The translations under genes and the position numbers were made by a program. The notes beneath the pieces were generated by a model that was given only the letters and a program-made list of their open reading frames with translations, had not been told where the DNA came from and searched no databases. Positions 1 through 9,385 of a DNA stretch of 64,000 nucleotides are shown piece after piece; the stretch's first letter is position 1, and the number at the start of each line of letters is the position of its first letter. The DNA comes from Bacteroidales bacterium (GTDB lineage: Bacteria; Bacteroidota; Bacteroidia; Bacteroidales; P3): contig JAGCUU010000008.1 of NCBI GenBank assembly GCA_017962665.1, forward strand, positions 1 through 64,000. The letters are read 5' to 3'.

Positions 1-30
1 AACACCCCTCTTTTCCGGCAAAAGCGAGTG

Positions 31-61
31 CAAAAATACAACCATTTTCATTTCTACCAAA
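31..61 (-). promoter_or_regulatory. strong Bacteroidota-type promoter reading out of the window
   Basis: On the minus strand the sequence reads TTTG (58-61), 19 bases, then TATTTTTG (31-38). This fits the Bacteroidota consensus TTTG-N19-TAnnTTTG. The 25 bases at 26-50 match 34604-34628, the core of the rpsL promoter, at 24 of 25 positions, so the unseen gene to the left may also be highly expressed or translation related. That last point is inference. Confidence 0.7.
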
Positions 62-391
62 ATTTTTTTTCGCTTTTTTCTATATCACCACATCAAATCA
101 CTGTACACCACTTATTTATATATCAAAATATTTTTCAAAAATTCTTTTTCACCCCGCATACAGGTCCAAAAACAACATGCGTCATGGCTCGAAAAATACA
201 AAAAAACATAGGTAGTTGAGCAAAAACAACAAAAACGCATTTTTTACACTGATATACAATTTTTTAAATAGTAACTCAGACATCCGTTTAAGAAAGTTTT
301 CAACAATTAACAACAGCCGAAAAAGGATTTTCGAGAAGCATCGACTAAAGCAACAATAAATAAAACACTACTCAGCGTAAAAAAAAAGGTG

Positions 392-399
392 TATCTTTG
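392..399 (+). promoter_or_regulatory. promoter -7 box upstream of ansA
   Basis: TATCTTTG matches the Bacteroidota -7 consensus TAnnTTTG. No TTTG is visible at the usual distance upstream. The predicted transcript would have a leader of about 65 bases carrying the TACGCG-CA-CGCGTA dyad at 417-430. Confidence 0.6.
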
Positions 400-470
400 C
401 AAATCAATAATAGAATTACGCGCACGCGTATATTGACATGTATTAAACTGAATCTCAGCAAAAACAATAT

Positions 471-1514
471 ATGAATAGTAGAAAAAACAAGGTATTGTTA
501 ATCTATACAGGCGGAACTATCGGCATGGTGCAAGACGAAAGTGGCGCTCTTCAACCTTTCGCCATGGAGAGAATCTATGACGCACTGCCGCTGCTCCACA
601 GGACAAACTATATTATAGACTCATGCCAACTTGAAAAAATTATAGATTCATCGAACATGACGCCGGAATTCTGGATTGACATTGCCACAATAATAGAGCA
701 GAGATACGACGAGTACGATGGATTTGTGGTACTACACGGAACAGACACAATGGCATACACAGCATCAGCGCTGAGTTTCATGTTCAAAAACCTTTCCAAA
801 CCAATTGTGCTTACAGGTAGTCAACTACCTCTTGGAATGCTGAGGAGCGACGGCAGAGAGAACATTATCTGTGCTCTTGAGATAGCATCATGCAAGGATG
901 TTGTGATGCCCGAAGTAATGATTTTCTTTGAAAACCACCTATACCGAGGAAATCGCAGCACAAAGGTAAGTGCCGAAAATTTTGACGCGTTTTCGTCGTT
1001 CAATTATCCTTCATTGGCCAAAGCTGGAATTACAATCAGTTTTAAAAGCCACCTTTCCCTTCCATTGCCTGAGGGGAAGCTGAAAGTACGCAAACAGTTC
1101 GACAACAGGATAGCCGTTTTGAAACTGTTTCCCGGCATTACATCAGAGGTTGTGACAGCTATTGTCCGCACTCCGGGATTACAGGGTCTCATTGTGGAGA
1201 CATTCGGTTCCGGCAATGCACCCACCGAGCCATGGTTTATTGATGCGTTGCAAGAGGCGTTAAACCGCGATGTGATAGTATTCAACGTAACCCAGTGCAA
1301 AGCGGGAGCGGTAAGAATGAGGCAATATCAAGCCAGCTGCGATATGGATAGAATCGGTGTAATTGGAGGACACGACATTACCATCGAGGCTGCTGTTACA
1401 AAGATGATGTATCTGCTCGGCAACTTCCCTAACGACAAAGCCAAAGTGTGCGACAGACTAGGGAAAAGCCTACGTGGAGAGATGTCAATAGAGGGAGAAA
1501 CCGATGACTTTTGA
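471..1514 (+). CDS. ansA: type I L-asparaginase
   Basis: Hydrolyses L-asparagine to aspartate and ammonia. The 347-residue protein starts with the asparaginase nucleophile motif TGGTIG (about residues 13-18) and carries the second catalytic motif HGTDTM near residue 90, followed by the region LTGSQLP typical of the family. No signal peptide is visible, which fits the cytoplasmic type I enzyme and not the secreted type II. Length is normal for AnsA (about 340). Its stop codon overlaps an alternative TTG start of the next gene, so the heptose kinase is probably co-transcribed. The candidate promoter is at 392-399. Confidence 0.92.
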   Translation: MNSRKNKVLLIYTGGTIGMVQDESGALQPFAMERIYDALPLLHRTNYIIDSCQLEKIIDSSNMTPEFWIDIATIIEQRYDEYDGFVVLHGTDTMAYTASALSFMFKNLSKPIVLTGSQLPLGMLRSDGRENIICALEIASCKDVVMPEVMIFFENHLYRGNRSTKVSAENFDAFSSFNYPSLAKAGITISFKSHLSLPLPEGKLKVRKQFDNRIAVLKLFPGITSEVVTAIVRTPGLQGLIVETFGSGNAPTEPWFIDALQEALNRDVIVFNVTQCKAGAVRMRQYQASCDMDRIGVIGGHDITIEAAVTKMMYLLGNFPNDKAKVCDRLGKSLRGEMSIEGETDDF

Positions 1515-1525
1515 AAAACCGAAAG

Positions 1526-2533
1526 ATGAATACAGATTTTTTTGATGCAATAGCCCGTGAGAGGGTCTTGATAGTTGGTGACGTGATGATAGACTCATAC
1601 ATGTGGGGCAATGTCACGCGTATATCGCCAGAAGCTCCAGTACCGGTGGTTTCCGTCACCAAAAGAGAAAAACGTCTGGGAGGCGCTGCAAATGTCGCTC
1701 TCAACGTTGAAGCAATGGGAGCCATTCCCATTATATGCTCGGTGCTTGGCAGCGACGACAGCAGCAAAGACTTCCAACAAATAATGTACAATGCGGGGAT
1801 GGATCGTAGAGGCATAGTCGTTTCCGACAACCGAATGACCACTGTAAAATCGCGTGTGATAGGCAACAACATGCACATTGTACGTGTTGACGAAGAGAGT
1901 ACACACGGTCTCTCCACGATGGAAGAGGATTTGTTGCTCGAACGTATCAACCGCATAATAAAAGCAATGCCTATAGATGCCATTATTTTCCAAGACTATG
2001 ACAAGGGGTGCATTACTCCACGTATTATTGAAGAAGTGGCATCGCTTGCCCAACGAAAAAAAATATTGACAACTGTAGACCCAAAGCATCGCAATTTTTC
2101 CACTTTCAAAAACGTAGGGCTTTTTAAGCCGAATTTGAAAGAGCTACGCGAGGGATTGAACATTGACATAGATGAAAGCACCGACGAAAGCCTGGTACAT
2201 GACTTGCAAGAAGCCTCAAAGTTGTTGTTTAAACGCCAAAACACGAAAATAGTACTTATCACTCTTTCAAACAAAGGAATGTTTGCATGTGATTTTCGTG
2301 GCAGCAAGCCTGTTTCGATGCTGATACCTGCCTGTGTACAGGCCGTATCCGATGTTTCTGGTGCAGGGGACACGGTTATCAGTGTCATCACATTAGCCCT
2401 CGCAGCAGGGGCAAAACTTGAAGATGCTGTTCGCTGCGCAAATGTCGCCGGAGGCATCGTATGTCAGCAAGTCGGAGTAGTCCCTATAGATTGCAAACGT
2501 CTTAAGAATGATTTAGAACAACTCAACATCTGA
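1526..2533 (+). CDS. rfaE1: D-glycero-beta-D-manno-heptose-7-phosphate kinase (PfkB family)
   Basis: Phosphorylates heptose-7-phosphate at C1 in ADP-heptose synthesis for the LPS inner core; cytoplasmic. The protein opens with the RfaE kinase signature VLIVGDVMIDSYMWG and RISPEAPVPVV, has a Gly-Gly-Ala-Ala-Asn segment near residue 55, and ends with the PfkB anion-hole motif GAGDT. It lacks the C-terminal nucleotidyltransferase half of bifunctional HldE, so the adenylyltransferase must be a separate gene. I chose ATG 1526, which gives a family-like N terminus; an in-frame TTG at 1511 overlapping the ansA stop is the alternative. The epimerase of the same pathway lies at 7817-8794. Confidence 0.9.
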   Translation: MNTDFFDAIARERVLIVGDVMIDSYMWGNVTRISPEAPVPVVSVTKREKRLGGAANVALNVEAMGAIPIICSVLGSDDSSKDFQQIMYNAGMDRRGIVVSDNRMTTVKSRVIGNNMHIVRVDEESTHGLSTMEEDLLLERINRIIKAMPIDAIIFQDYDKGCITPRIIEEVASLAQRKKILTTVDPKHRNFSTFKNVGLFKPNLKELREGLNIDIDESTDESLVHDLQEASKLLFKRQNTKIVLITLSNKGMFACDFRGSKPVSMLIPACVQAVSDVSGAGDTVISVITLALAAGAKLEDAVRCANVAGGIVCQQVGVVPIDCKRLKNDLEQLNI

Positions 2534-2549
2534 TCCTCCTACACCCAGA

Positions 2550-3284
2550 ATGCTCTGTCACAAAACATTATCACTCAATATTAAACCATTCGTGTTGCTG
2601 CTTCTTATGGTGCAGTGTTCTGTTGCTTTTTCACAAGTGACATATCTTGCCGGTTTTGACAAGAAAAAAATACACTATGGCATACAATTGGGCTATACAC
2701 AGTCTAAATTCGAAGATGCATACACACAAGATGATGAGGTACGCCAGTCACTTCAAGGCACATCATCATACTATACTCCTGGATTTCATCTTGCTGTTTT
2801 GGCCGACTTTCGTCTCGGAAATTACTTCAATTTCAGAATATTGCCCGGATTAACCCTTATTGACCGCACCTTCAATTACAACTGGACATCACAATATGTA
2901 CAACAACATCACGGTGCCGACGCCAAACGCAGTGTTGAATCAGTCTATGGGGAGATACCCTTTGACATCAAATTCAGAGCATTCCGCTATCACAACTTTA
3001 GACCATATCTTACCACCGGAGCCAGTTACGGATTCGATTTTGCCTCACTGCGCAACAATAAAAACAACAACGACCAGTCAATAGTCCGTCTAAACACCAG
3101 CGATTTGCGTTACACGGTGGGAGTTGGCTTCGATTTCTATATGCGCTATGTGAAATTTGCAATAGAGATGAAGATGAGCTTCGGTATACTTGACCTGAAA
3201 ATAGAGGACGACGATCTATACACACGATCGATAGACTATATAAACACCCGTACTTTTATGCTTGGGTTCACTTTCGAAGGCTAA
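2550..3284 (+). CDS. porT: PorT-like outer-membrane beta-barrel protein (T9SS)
   Basis: A 244-residue exported protein with a signal peptide (hydrophobic stretch at about residues 13-27, cut near AFSQ). The rest is rich in alternating aromatic/polar segments ending in a strand with terminal Gly (LGFTFEG), as in a small eight-stranded barrel. Length, N-terminal pattern (HYGIQLGYTQSKFE) and the segment PGLTLIDRTFNY fit PorT/SprT, a component needed for type IX secretion. The family assignment is from pattern recall, not a search; a generic porT-family barrel is the alternative. A T9SS sorting-domain relic at 56783-57112 shows that the lineage has used this system. It starts 16 bases after the heptose kinase and ends one base before the next start. 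Confidence 0.72.
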   Translation: MLCHKTLSLNIKPFVLLLLMVQCSVAFSQVTYLAGFDKKKIHYGIQLGYTQSKFEDAYTQDDEVRQSLQGTSSYYTPGFHLAVLADFRLGNYFNFRILPGLTLIDRTFNYNWTSQYVQQHHGADAKRSVESVYGEIPFDIKFRAFRYHNFRPYLTTGASYGFDFASLRNNKNNNDQSIVRLNTSDLRYTVGVGFDFYMRYVKFAIEMKMSFGILDLKIEDDDLYTRSIDYINTRTFMLGFTFEG

Positions 3285-3285
3285 A

Positions 3286-4836
3286 ATGAAAGAAATAGAC
3301 ATTTCTTTATTCCCGGAAGAATACTTCACCAAAGAGCTGCTATTCAAGGCAGTTTCGCGTGCAACAGGTATACCGTTCAACGAAATAGCACATATTGAAA
3401 TACTGCACCGGAGTCTCGATTCGCGCCGCTCGATATGTTATCACACCCATGCCAGAGTTTTTCTGAACGGTGAAGAGATAATAACACAGGACTACCATTC
3501 ACCATACAAAGACTGTCATACCGGTCTCAGAGTTATAATTATAGGTGCCGGACCTGCAGGGCTATTCGCAGCACTTCATGCACTGGAAATAGGAATAAAA
3601 CCCATAATTATTGAGCGAGGCAAGCCAGTGGAACAAAGAAAGAAGGATATCACACAAATAGTGCGTACAGGTAATGTGAACAGTGAGAGTAACTGGTGTT
3701 TTGGCGAAGGCGGTGCCGGTACATTCAGCGACGGGAAGCTCTATACACGAAGTACCAAAAGGGGAAACACAACCGACATAATAAAAAAATTCATAGAACA
3801 TGGCGCCGATCCTTCCATCATTGTCGACTCACATGCACACATAGGGACAGATAGACTCAGCGGCATCATTGCAACTATGAGAGAGACTATTATCAGTCAC
3901 GGAGGAGAGATACTTTTCGGGAAAAAGATGAACGACCTCGTCATCAAAAACAGACGAGTAACAGGTGTTGTATGCCAAGACGGGGACATAATAGAAGGAA
4001 AAGCTGTTGTCCTTGCCACAGGCCATTCTGCCCGAGACATTTTTGAACTGTTTTTCCGAAAAGGATGGACGATAGAGTCCAAGCCTTTCGCCCTCGGTGT
4101 ACGTGTAGAGCACCCCCAAAAACTAATTGACGACATCCAATACCACGGAGCAAACCACTCTCCCTTTCTTCCTCCGGCAGCATATAGTCTCCAGACACAG
4201 GTCAACGGACACGGAGTGTTTTCTTTCTGCATGTGTCCCGGCGGCATAATAGTTCCTGCTGCAACTTCAGATGGAGAGCAAGTAGTAAACGGAATGAGCA
4301 ATGCAAGCCGCAGTTCAGCATTTGCGAACAGCGGCATCGCGGTAACCGTTTCGCCTTCAGACTTGCCGGAATACGAAAAGTACGGTCCTTTGGCTTTGCT
4401 CAGATTCCAACAAGATGTAGAGCGTCGCGTTTCCCAGGCGGCAGGAGGCGGCATCAAGGCTCCGGGCCAAAGACTGACAGACTTCTGCGAGTCACGAGCG
4501 ACAGGACTACTAAACAAGAGCAACTACATGGGAGAATACGTGCATTCAGAGCTTGACATCATGCTTCCACCCTTCGTCACACAATGTCTGAGACAAGGTT
4601 TTATCCTTTTTGGAAAAAAGATGCATGGTTTCTATACGGAACAGGCCAGCCTGCTTGCTGTTGAGAGCCGCACTTCATCACCGGTGCGAATACCAAGAGG
4701 GGAAAACGGAGAGCATCCCATGCTACCCGGATTATACCCTTGCGGTGAGGGTGCAGGATATGCCGGCGGTATTGTTTCATCGGCAATGGACGGAGTACAT
4801 ACAATCGACCTTATCGCATCAACATTGACTAATTAG
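3286..4836 (+). CDS. FAD-dependent dehydrogenase (COG2509-type)
   Basis: A 516-residue flavoprotein. An N-terminal domain of about 75 residues precedes a Rossmann dinucleotide-binding motif, [17 protein letters not shown], and an acidic strand end (IIIERG). Further motifs are [13 protein letters not shown] and a second GHSARD segment, with a C-terminal [19 protein letters not shown] that closes over FAD. This set matches the uncharacterised NAD(P)/FAD-dependent oxidoreductases found across bacteria; the physiological substrate is unknown. The start is ATG 3286, two bases after the porT stop; an in-frame TTG at 3262 lies inside porT and is less likely. The close spacing suggests one transcript with porT and uvrB. 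Confidence 0.85.
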   Translation: MKEIDISLFPEEYFTKELLFKAVSRATGIPFNEIAHIEILHRSLDSRRSICYHTHARVFLNGEEIITQDYHSPYKDCHTGLRVIIIGAGPAGLFAALHALEIGIKPIIIERGKPVEQRKKDITQIVRTGNVNSESNWCFGEGGAGTFSDGKLYTRSTKRGNTTDIIKKFIEHGADPSIIVDSHAHIGTDRLSGIIATMRETIISHGGEILFGKKMNDLVIKNRRVTGVVCQDGDIIEGKAVVLATGHSARDIFELFFRKGWTIESKPFALGVRVEHPQKLIDDIQYHGANHSPFLPPAAYSLQTQVNGHGVFSFCMCPGGIIVPAATSDGEQVVNGMSNASRSSAFANSGIAVTVSPSDLPEYEKYGPLALLRFQQDVERRVSQAAGGGIKAPGQRLTDFCESRATGLLNKSNYMGEYVHSELDIMLPPFVTQCLRQGFILFGKKMHGFYTEQASLLAVESRTSSPVRIPRGENGEHPMLPGLYPCGEGAGYAGGIVSSAMDGVHTIDLIASTLTN

Positions 4837-4850
4837 ACATCAAAGGAAAA

Positions 4851-7040
4851 ATGAACTTTGAACTTGTATCTGATTTTGCACCTATGGGTGACCAACCCGA
4901 AGCCATCAGGGAGCTCGTTGACGGAATTCGTCGAGGACAACGTGCCCAGGTTTTACTCGGTGTAACTGGAAGTGGAAAGACATTTACCGTAGCCAATGTC
5001 ATAGCGCAACTTGGTCGCCCAACATTAGTGATGAGTCATAACAAAACTCTCGCAGCGCAGTTGTATGGCGAGTTCAAGCAATTTTTCCCCAAAAACGCAG
5101 TTGAGTATTTTGTATCATACTACGACTATTATCAACCAGAAGCATATATTCCATCAACAAATACATACATAGAGAAAGACCTGCAAATCAATGACGAACT
5201 TGACAAGTTGCGTCTTAGGGCATCCTCCGCGCTGCTCAGCGGACGGCGTGATGTTATTGTAGTTAGTTCCGTGAGTTGCATTTATGGAATAGGCAATCCC
5301 ACAGAGTTCGAAAAAGGAACAATACATATACACCAGGGGGACAAGATGACGCGTGACAACCTACTGCTTCGCCTGGTTGACAGTCAATACAGTCGCAACG
5401 AAATAGAGTTCACAAACGGACGTTTCAGAGTAAAAGGCGACACTGTAGATGTTTTTCCTTCTTTTGCCGACTTCTGCTATCGAATATGTTTCTGGGACGA
5501 TGAGATTGAATCACTTGAAACATTCGATCCAATCAGCGGCCAGCGAATTGAGGCATGCGAAAATGTTACCATCTACCCCGCCAGCAATTTTCTTACCAAC
5601 AAAGAGAATATGGCCTCCGCCTTGCTCAACATTCAGCATGACATGTTTGAACGTCGCGACTATCTACGTTCAATTGACAAAAACCTTGAAGCCAAACGTC
5701 TTGAGGAGAGAGTCAACTATGACATAGAGATGATTCAGGAACTCGGATATTGCAGCGGCATTGAGAATTATTCGCGCTATTTTGACGGAAGAGCACCGGG
5801 TTCAAGGCCGTTCTGCCTACTTGACTATTTCCCTGACGACTTTTTACTCATTGTTGACGAGAGCCACGTCACTATTCCTCAGATTGGAGCCATGTATGGA
5901 GGCGACCGCAACAGAAAAACATCCTTAGTGGAATATGGATTCAGACTTCCATCAGCATTAGACAACAGACCATTACGTTACGAAGAATTTTATGAACTTA
6001 CAGGGCAAACGATCTATATCAGTGCGACTCCTGCCGACTATGAGCTTGCAGAGGCTGAAGGTGTTATCATTGAACAAGTAATCCGACCCACAGGACTTCT
6101 GGATCCTATTGTAGAGGTACGTCCAGCCGTAACACAGGTTGATGACCTATTGGAACAGATAGAAGATACAATAGACAACGGTGAAAGAGTCCTCGTTACA
6201 ACATTAACGAAGCGAATGGCCGAAGAACTAAGCAGCTATCTCATTAATCTCGGCATAAAGACAGCTTTTATTCACAGCGATGTTGACACATTAGAACGTG
6301 TGGAAATCATGCGTGATCTTCGTATGGGGGTATATGATGTTTTGGTTGGTGTCAACCTGCTCAGAGAAGGGTTAGACCTCCCGGAAGTCTCGCTGGTAGC
6401 CATTCTTGACGCAGACAAGGAGGGATTCTTGCGAAGCGACAGAGCATTGATACAAACAATAGGACGTGCCGCCCGAAACGTACATAGCCGTGCCATATTA
6501 TATGCAGACAAGATAACAGGCTCGATGCAACGTGCAATCGACGAAACAAACCGACATCGCGAGAAGCAGATAAGATACAACATGGAACATGGCATAGTGC
6601 CAAAACAGATTATAAAAAGCACCGAGGCTATTATAGGACAAACAGCCGTGATAGAGACTGCCGCAGAGGCGGCTTCAGACACGCCCTACGGTCTTTCAGA
6701 CAGTCTCCCTGTCGCCGCCGAAGGGCAGGAAGCCATGCTTGCCGCTTCGCCATACGCCATGAATACCCCTGCGACAAACAACAAAAACGGAAAGAACTCG
6801 CTCCCAACGGCAGGGGAAGAAGATTCTTGGGATGATTCCATAGTCAGAAAAAAAACAACCGCAACACAGATAGAGCACAAATTAGAATCACGAAGCAAAG
6901 CCCAGCTCCGCAAAGATATCCGAGAGACACAACGCAAAATGCAGCTTGCCGCAAAGGAGATGGACTTCCTTTCAGCAGCCAAATACCGTGACGAAATCCG
7001 CGCCATGCAGGACGCACTCAATGATGCAAGAGGAGAATAA
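4851..7040 (+). CDS. uvrB: excinuclease ABC subunit UvrB
   Basis: Damage-verifying helicase subunit of nucleotide excision repair. The 729-residue protein carries Walker A GVTGSGKT, the beta-hairpin segment rich in Tyr ([16 protein letters not shown]), helicase motif II DESH, motifs V and VI ([22 protein letters not shown]) and a C-terminal UVR motif (residues about 690-729) that binds UvrC. The region between the helicase core and the UVR motif (roughly residues 600-680) is an extended low-complexity linker rich in Ala, Ser, Thr and Asn, making the protein about 50 residues longer than usual. It starts 14 bases after the flavoprotein stop. Confidence 0.97.
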   Translation: MNFELVSDFAPMGDQPEAIRELVDGIRRGQRAQVLLGVTGSGKTFTVANVIAQLGRPTLVMSHNKTLAAQLYGEFKQFFPKNAVEYFVSYYDYYQPEAYIPSTNTYIEKDLQINDELDKLRLRASSALLSGRRDVIVVSSVSCIYGIGNPTEFEKGTIHIHQGDKMTRDNLLLRLVDSQYSRNEIEFTNGRFRVKGDTVDVFPSFADFCYRICFWDDEIESLETFDPISGQRIEACENVTIYPASNFLTNKENMASALLNIQHDMFERRDYLRSIDKNLEAKRLEERVNYDIEMIQELGYCSGIENYSRYFDGRAPGSRPFCLLDYFPDDFLLIVDESHVTIPQIGAMYGGDRNRKTSLVEYGFRLPSALDNRPLRYEEFYELTGQTIYISATPADYELAEAEGVIIEQVIRPTGLLDPIVEVRPAVTQVDDLLEQIEDTIDNGERVLVTTLTKRMAEELSSYLINLGIKTAFIHSDVDTLERVEIMRDLRMGVYDVLVGVNLLREGLDLPEVSLVAILDADKEGFLRSDRALIQTIGRAARNVHSRAILYADKITGSMQRAIDETNRHREKQIRYNMEHGIVPKQIIKSTEAIIGQTAVIETAAEAASDTPYGLSDSLPVAAEGQEAMLAASPYAMNTPATNNKNGKNSLPTAGEEDSWDDSIVRKKTTATQIEHKLESRSKAQLRKDIRETQRKMQLAAKEMDFLSAAKYRDEIRAMQDALNDARGE

Positions 7041-7067
7041 CAGCAATCATTTCGAAGCACAAGAAAG

Positions 7068-7826
7068 ATGGAAACACTATCAAAAAACCGACTAAAACAG
7101 TTAGCCACATACAAAAACCAGAAAAACTGCGACGAAGAGAATCTTTTTGTCGTTGAAGGAATAAAAATGTGCGACGAGGCTCTACGTTCCGGTTTTGGCA
7201 TCCATGCTATATGTGCAACAAACGAATGGTTCCTACAGCAACAAAACCGCATACCATCATCTATTGAATGCTACGAAGTAAACGACATGCAGCTGGAAAG
7301 GCTCAGTAGTTTGAGGACTCCGAACAATGTTTGGATGCTTGTAGAGCGTCCCGAAACAAAGTCCACTTCCTCAGCAAATGAGGAGTCTGACATTACGCTA
7401 GTTCTTGATGGGGTACAAGACCCTGGGAACATGGGCACGATACTTCGTACAGCAGACTGGTATGGCATCCGCAAAGTTGTATGCAGTCCCGAAACTGTTT
7501 CATGCTATAATCCCAAAGTAATTCAAGCAACAATGGGGGCTATTTTCCGAACTGAAATAGTGTATCTCGATATTGTTGAATGGCTCTCGACGGTTTCACA
7601 AACAGGCATCACCACATACGGTGCACTACTTGATGGAGACAACGTGTATGAAACGACACTCCGGCATCCTGCAATACTTGTAGTAGGAAACGAAAGCCGC
7701 GGCATCTCAAAAGATGTTGCGGCTATAATAAACAAAAAAATCACCATTCCCAACCGTGGCGGCACATGCGAGTCGCTCAATGTAGCCATTGCCACAGCAA
7801 TACTCTGTTCGGAATTCTACCGATAG
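7068..7826 (+). CDS. TrmH/SpoU-family RNA 2'-O-methyltransferase
   Basis: A 252-residue SPOUT methyltransferase that probably 2'-O-methylates rRNA or tRNA using SAM. Visible are the N-terminal substrate-binding region (FVVEGIKMCDEAL) and the three knot motifs: LDGVQDPGNMGTILRTADW (motif 1 with Asn and Arg), LVVGNESRGIS (motif 2) and NRGGTCESLNVAIATAI (motif 3). The target nucleotide cannot be told from sequence. It follows uvrB by 27 bases. The last 10 bases overlap the 3' end of the convergent hldD gene, leaving no room for a terminator. Confidence 0.9.
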   Translation: METLSKNRLKQLATYKNQKNCDEENLFVVEGIKMCDEALRSGFGIHAICATNEWFLQQQNRIPSSIECYEVNDMQLERLSSLRTPNNVWMLVERPETKSTSSANEESDITLVLDGVQDPGNMGTILRTADWYGIRKVVCSPETVSCYNPKVIQATMGAIFRTEIVYLDIVEWLSTVSQTGITTYGALLDGDNVYETTLRHPAILVVGNESRGISKDVAAIINKKITIPNRGGTCESLNVAIATAILCSEFYR

Positions 7827-8794
7827 ATATCTTCATTCATCAGGTATCCCCTCACATATTCCTCCACACCTTCGGGCACACCGGTCATCTCTTTGGTATA
7901 TCCCGCTTCCCGCAATTTGTCCAGATTCGCCTCGGTAAAGTATTGATACTGGTTTTTTACAGAATCGGGCATATCTATGAATTCTATCACAGGCTCAATG
8001 CCCATGCTTCTTGCAACACATTCAGCAATGGTATTGTACGATGTCGCACTACCAGTACCGACGTTAAACAGCCCACTCGCCAAATGATTCTCCATCATCC
8101 AGATCATTACGTCAACGCAATCTCCAACCCACACAAAATCACGTTTCTGCTCCCCATCAAGACAGTCATCGCGATACGATTTAAAAAGCCTTACCTTTCC
8201 GTTTTTTTTGTACTGCTCATAGAAATGGCGAACCACGCTCATCTGCATACCTTTATGGTATTCATTCGGCCCGTATACGTTGAAGAATTTTAGACCCACA
8301 ACCGGTCTGTAATCGAAGCCCTCCGTCTCGCTAATATATTTGTCCACACTGTTTTTGCTCCAACCGTATGGGTTCAGTGGCCTTAGTTGCGAAAGAAAAT
8401 CTATATCGTCTCTGTCTTCAAAGCCAAACTCACCACCACCGTAAGTGGCTGCCGACGAAGCATAAATCAACTGTATATTCTCCTCTTGACAGAATCTGTA
8501 CAGCTTTATTGTCAGCTGATAGTTATTCTCCACAATCTTGTCCACATCTGTCTCGGTGGTCGACGATATCGCTCCAAGATGAAACACTGTCAATATGTCA
8601 TCTGCGTTGTTTTTCAAAAAATCGTCCAGCTGGTTGGGCAGCACAAAGTCCACCGCCCCGCGCTTAGCCACATTGCGCCATTTGTCGCCGTTACCGAACG
8701 TGTCTACCGCAACAATGTCACGATAGCCTCTGGCCTGCATTTCCGCGAGCAAATTTGAGCCAATAAAACCTGTTGCCCCAGTAACAATATACAT
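7817..8794 (-). CDS. hldD: ADP-L-glycero-D-manno-heptose 6-epimerase
   Basis: Last step of ADP-heptose synthesis for the LPS core; an NADP-dependent extended short-chain dehydrogenase. The 325-residue protein has the N-terminal Rossmann motif TGATGFIGSNL and catalytic elements YASSAATYG and NPYGWSKNSVDKY (Tyr-x3-Lys), then FFNVYGPNEYHKG, diagnostic for the RfaD branch. The family often uses Lys at the second catalytic position, consistent with WSK. It forms a pathway pair with the kinase at 1526-2533, on the other strand. Its 3' end overlaps the methyltransferase gene by 10 bases. Confidence 0.94.
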   Translation of the reverse strand: MYIVTGATGFIGSNLLAEMQARGYRDIVAVDTFGNGDKWRNVAKRGAVDFVLPNQLDDFLKNNADDILTVFHLGAISSTTETDVDKIVENNYQLTIKLYRFCQEENIQLIYASSAATYGGGEFGFEDRDDIDFLSQLRPLNPYGWSKNSVDKYISETEGFDYRPVVGLKFFNVYGPNEYHKGMQMSVVRHFYEQYKKNGKVRLFKSYRDDCLDGEQKRDFVWVGDCVDVMIWMMENHLASGLFNVGTGSATSYNTIAECVARSMGIEPVIEFIDMPDSVKNQYQYFTEANLDKLREAGYTKEMTGVPEGVEEYVRGYLMNEDIYR

Positions 8795-8814
8795 TATAAT
8801 GCCTCTACTTTGTA

Positions 8815-9300
8815 TTATTTGCTATGTTTCACAGCGGTCATGTCTGCAGTGCCTGTAACTGCACCCATAGCACTTGTGGCAGTCAACGTTGCCACCCAGG
8901 AAGCGACTCCATCCACAGGCTTTTGTATCACAGGGAATGTAACCGTAATGGCAAGTTGCATAGAAGCCACTGTCTGATTCACAATAATGGGATCAATATG
9001 CATGCCTGCGTCATTCACATAGCCTGTCGTTGTCTGACCAGACATAGTGACCTCGACTTCTCCCCTATCGCCTTTCAATGTAATAACAGCCTCCATGTCT
9101 GAAAGCGGCATATCCATTTCACCAATGACAGGGACTTGCAAATGAGCAAGAGTGGTTACAGTATAATTACCCTCGAAATCTTTTGCAGGATTAGGAGTCT
9201 GTTCCTGTTGCGTTGTATTATCGGTCCCGTTATTGTCTTTTTTACATGAAGTAAAAGAGCAAACAGCAACAGCAAGAAGGCAAAGAAGTATTTTTTTCAT
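8815..9300 (-). CDS. lipoprotein of unknown function, beta-rich
   Basis: 161 residues beginning with a lipoprotein signal (MKKILLCLLAVAVCSFTSC; lipobox FTSC, Cys19). After a low-complexity Asn/Thr/Gln tether it has a domain of about 120 residues with regularly alternating hydrophobic positions (FEGNYTVTT, EAVITLKG, EVEVTMSG), suggesting a calycin- or lipocalin-like barrel common among Bacteroidales lipoproteins. I do not recognise a specific family. It has its own promoter at 9338-9345 and starts 20 bases upstream of hldD on the same strand, so co-transcription with hldD is likely. Confidence 0.75.
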   Translation of the reverse strand: MKKILLCLLAVAVCSFTSCKKDNNGTDNTTQQEQTPNPAKDFEGNYTVTTLAHLQVPVIGEMDMPLSDMEAVITLKGDRGEVEVTMSGQTTTGYVNDAGMHIDPIIVNQTVASMQLAITVTFPVIQKPVDGVASWVATLTATSAMGAVTGTADMTAVKHSK

Positions 9301-9337
9301 ATTAATAAAAATTTAATTATTTATTCATTATAAAGTG

Positions 9338-9345
9338 CAAAGATA
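9338..9345 (-). promoter_or_regulatory. promoter -7 box for the lipoprotein/hldD transcript
   Basis: On the minus strand this reads TATCTTTG followed by CACTTT, a near-perfect Bacteroidota -7 box, 38 bases upstream of the lipoprotein start. No clear TTTG at the -33 position. Confidence 0.65.
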
Positions 9346-9385
9346 CAAATTTTTTGAATAATATTCGCTCTTGACATGATTTTTT

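Larger units (their letters stand above)
1..470. other. non-coding left edge, AT-rich intergenic region
   Basis: No coding region is convincing here. The short open frames are low in complexity (runs of Phe, Lys and Asn) and have no start context. The stretch holds two promoter-like elements pointing outwards: one on the minus strand (31-61) for a gene beyond the left edge, and one on the plus strand (392-399) for the asparaginase gene. A short perfect inverted repeat (TACGCG-CA-CGCGTA, 417-430) lies between the second promoter and the asparaginase start. I see no RNA gene. Confidence 0.7.

Noticed and set aside
28-219. Open frame of 63 codons at the left edge
   Set aside because: Low-complexity Phe/His/Asn composition from AT-rich DNA, and it lies over a minus-strand promoter; no start context or family likeness.
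417-430. TACGCG-CA-CGCGTA dyad in the ansA leader
   Set aside because: Perfect but short, with a two-base loop; too little to call an operator without conservation data.
1429-1983. Long minus-strand frames over ansA/rfaE1 and similar antisense frames over other genes
   Set aside because: They mirror codon structure of strongly supported plus-strand genes and show no domain; antisense shadows.
3262-3285. Upstream TTG start for the flavoprotein gene
   Set aside because: It lies inside porT, and ATG 3286 directly after the porT stop gives a better start.
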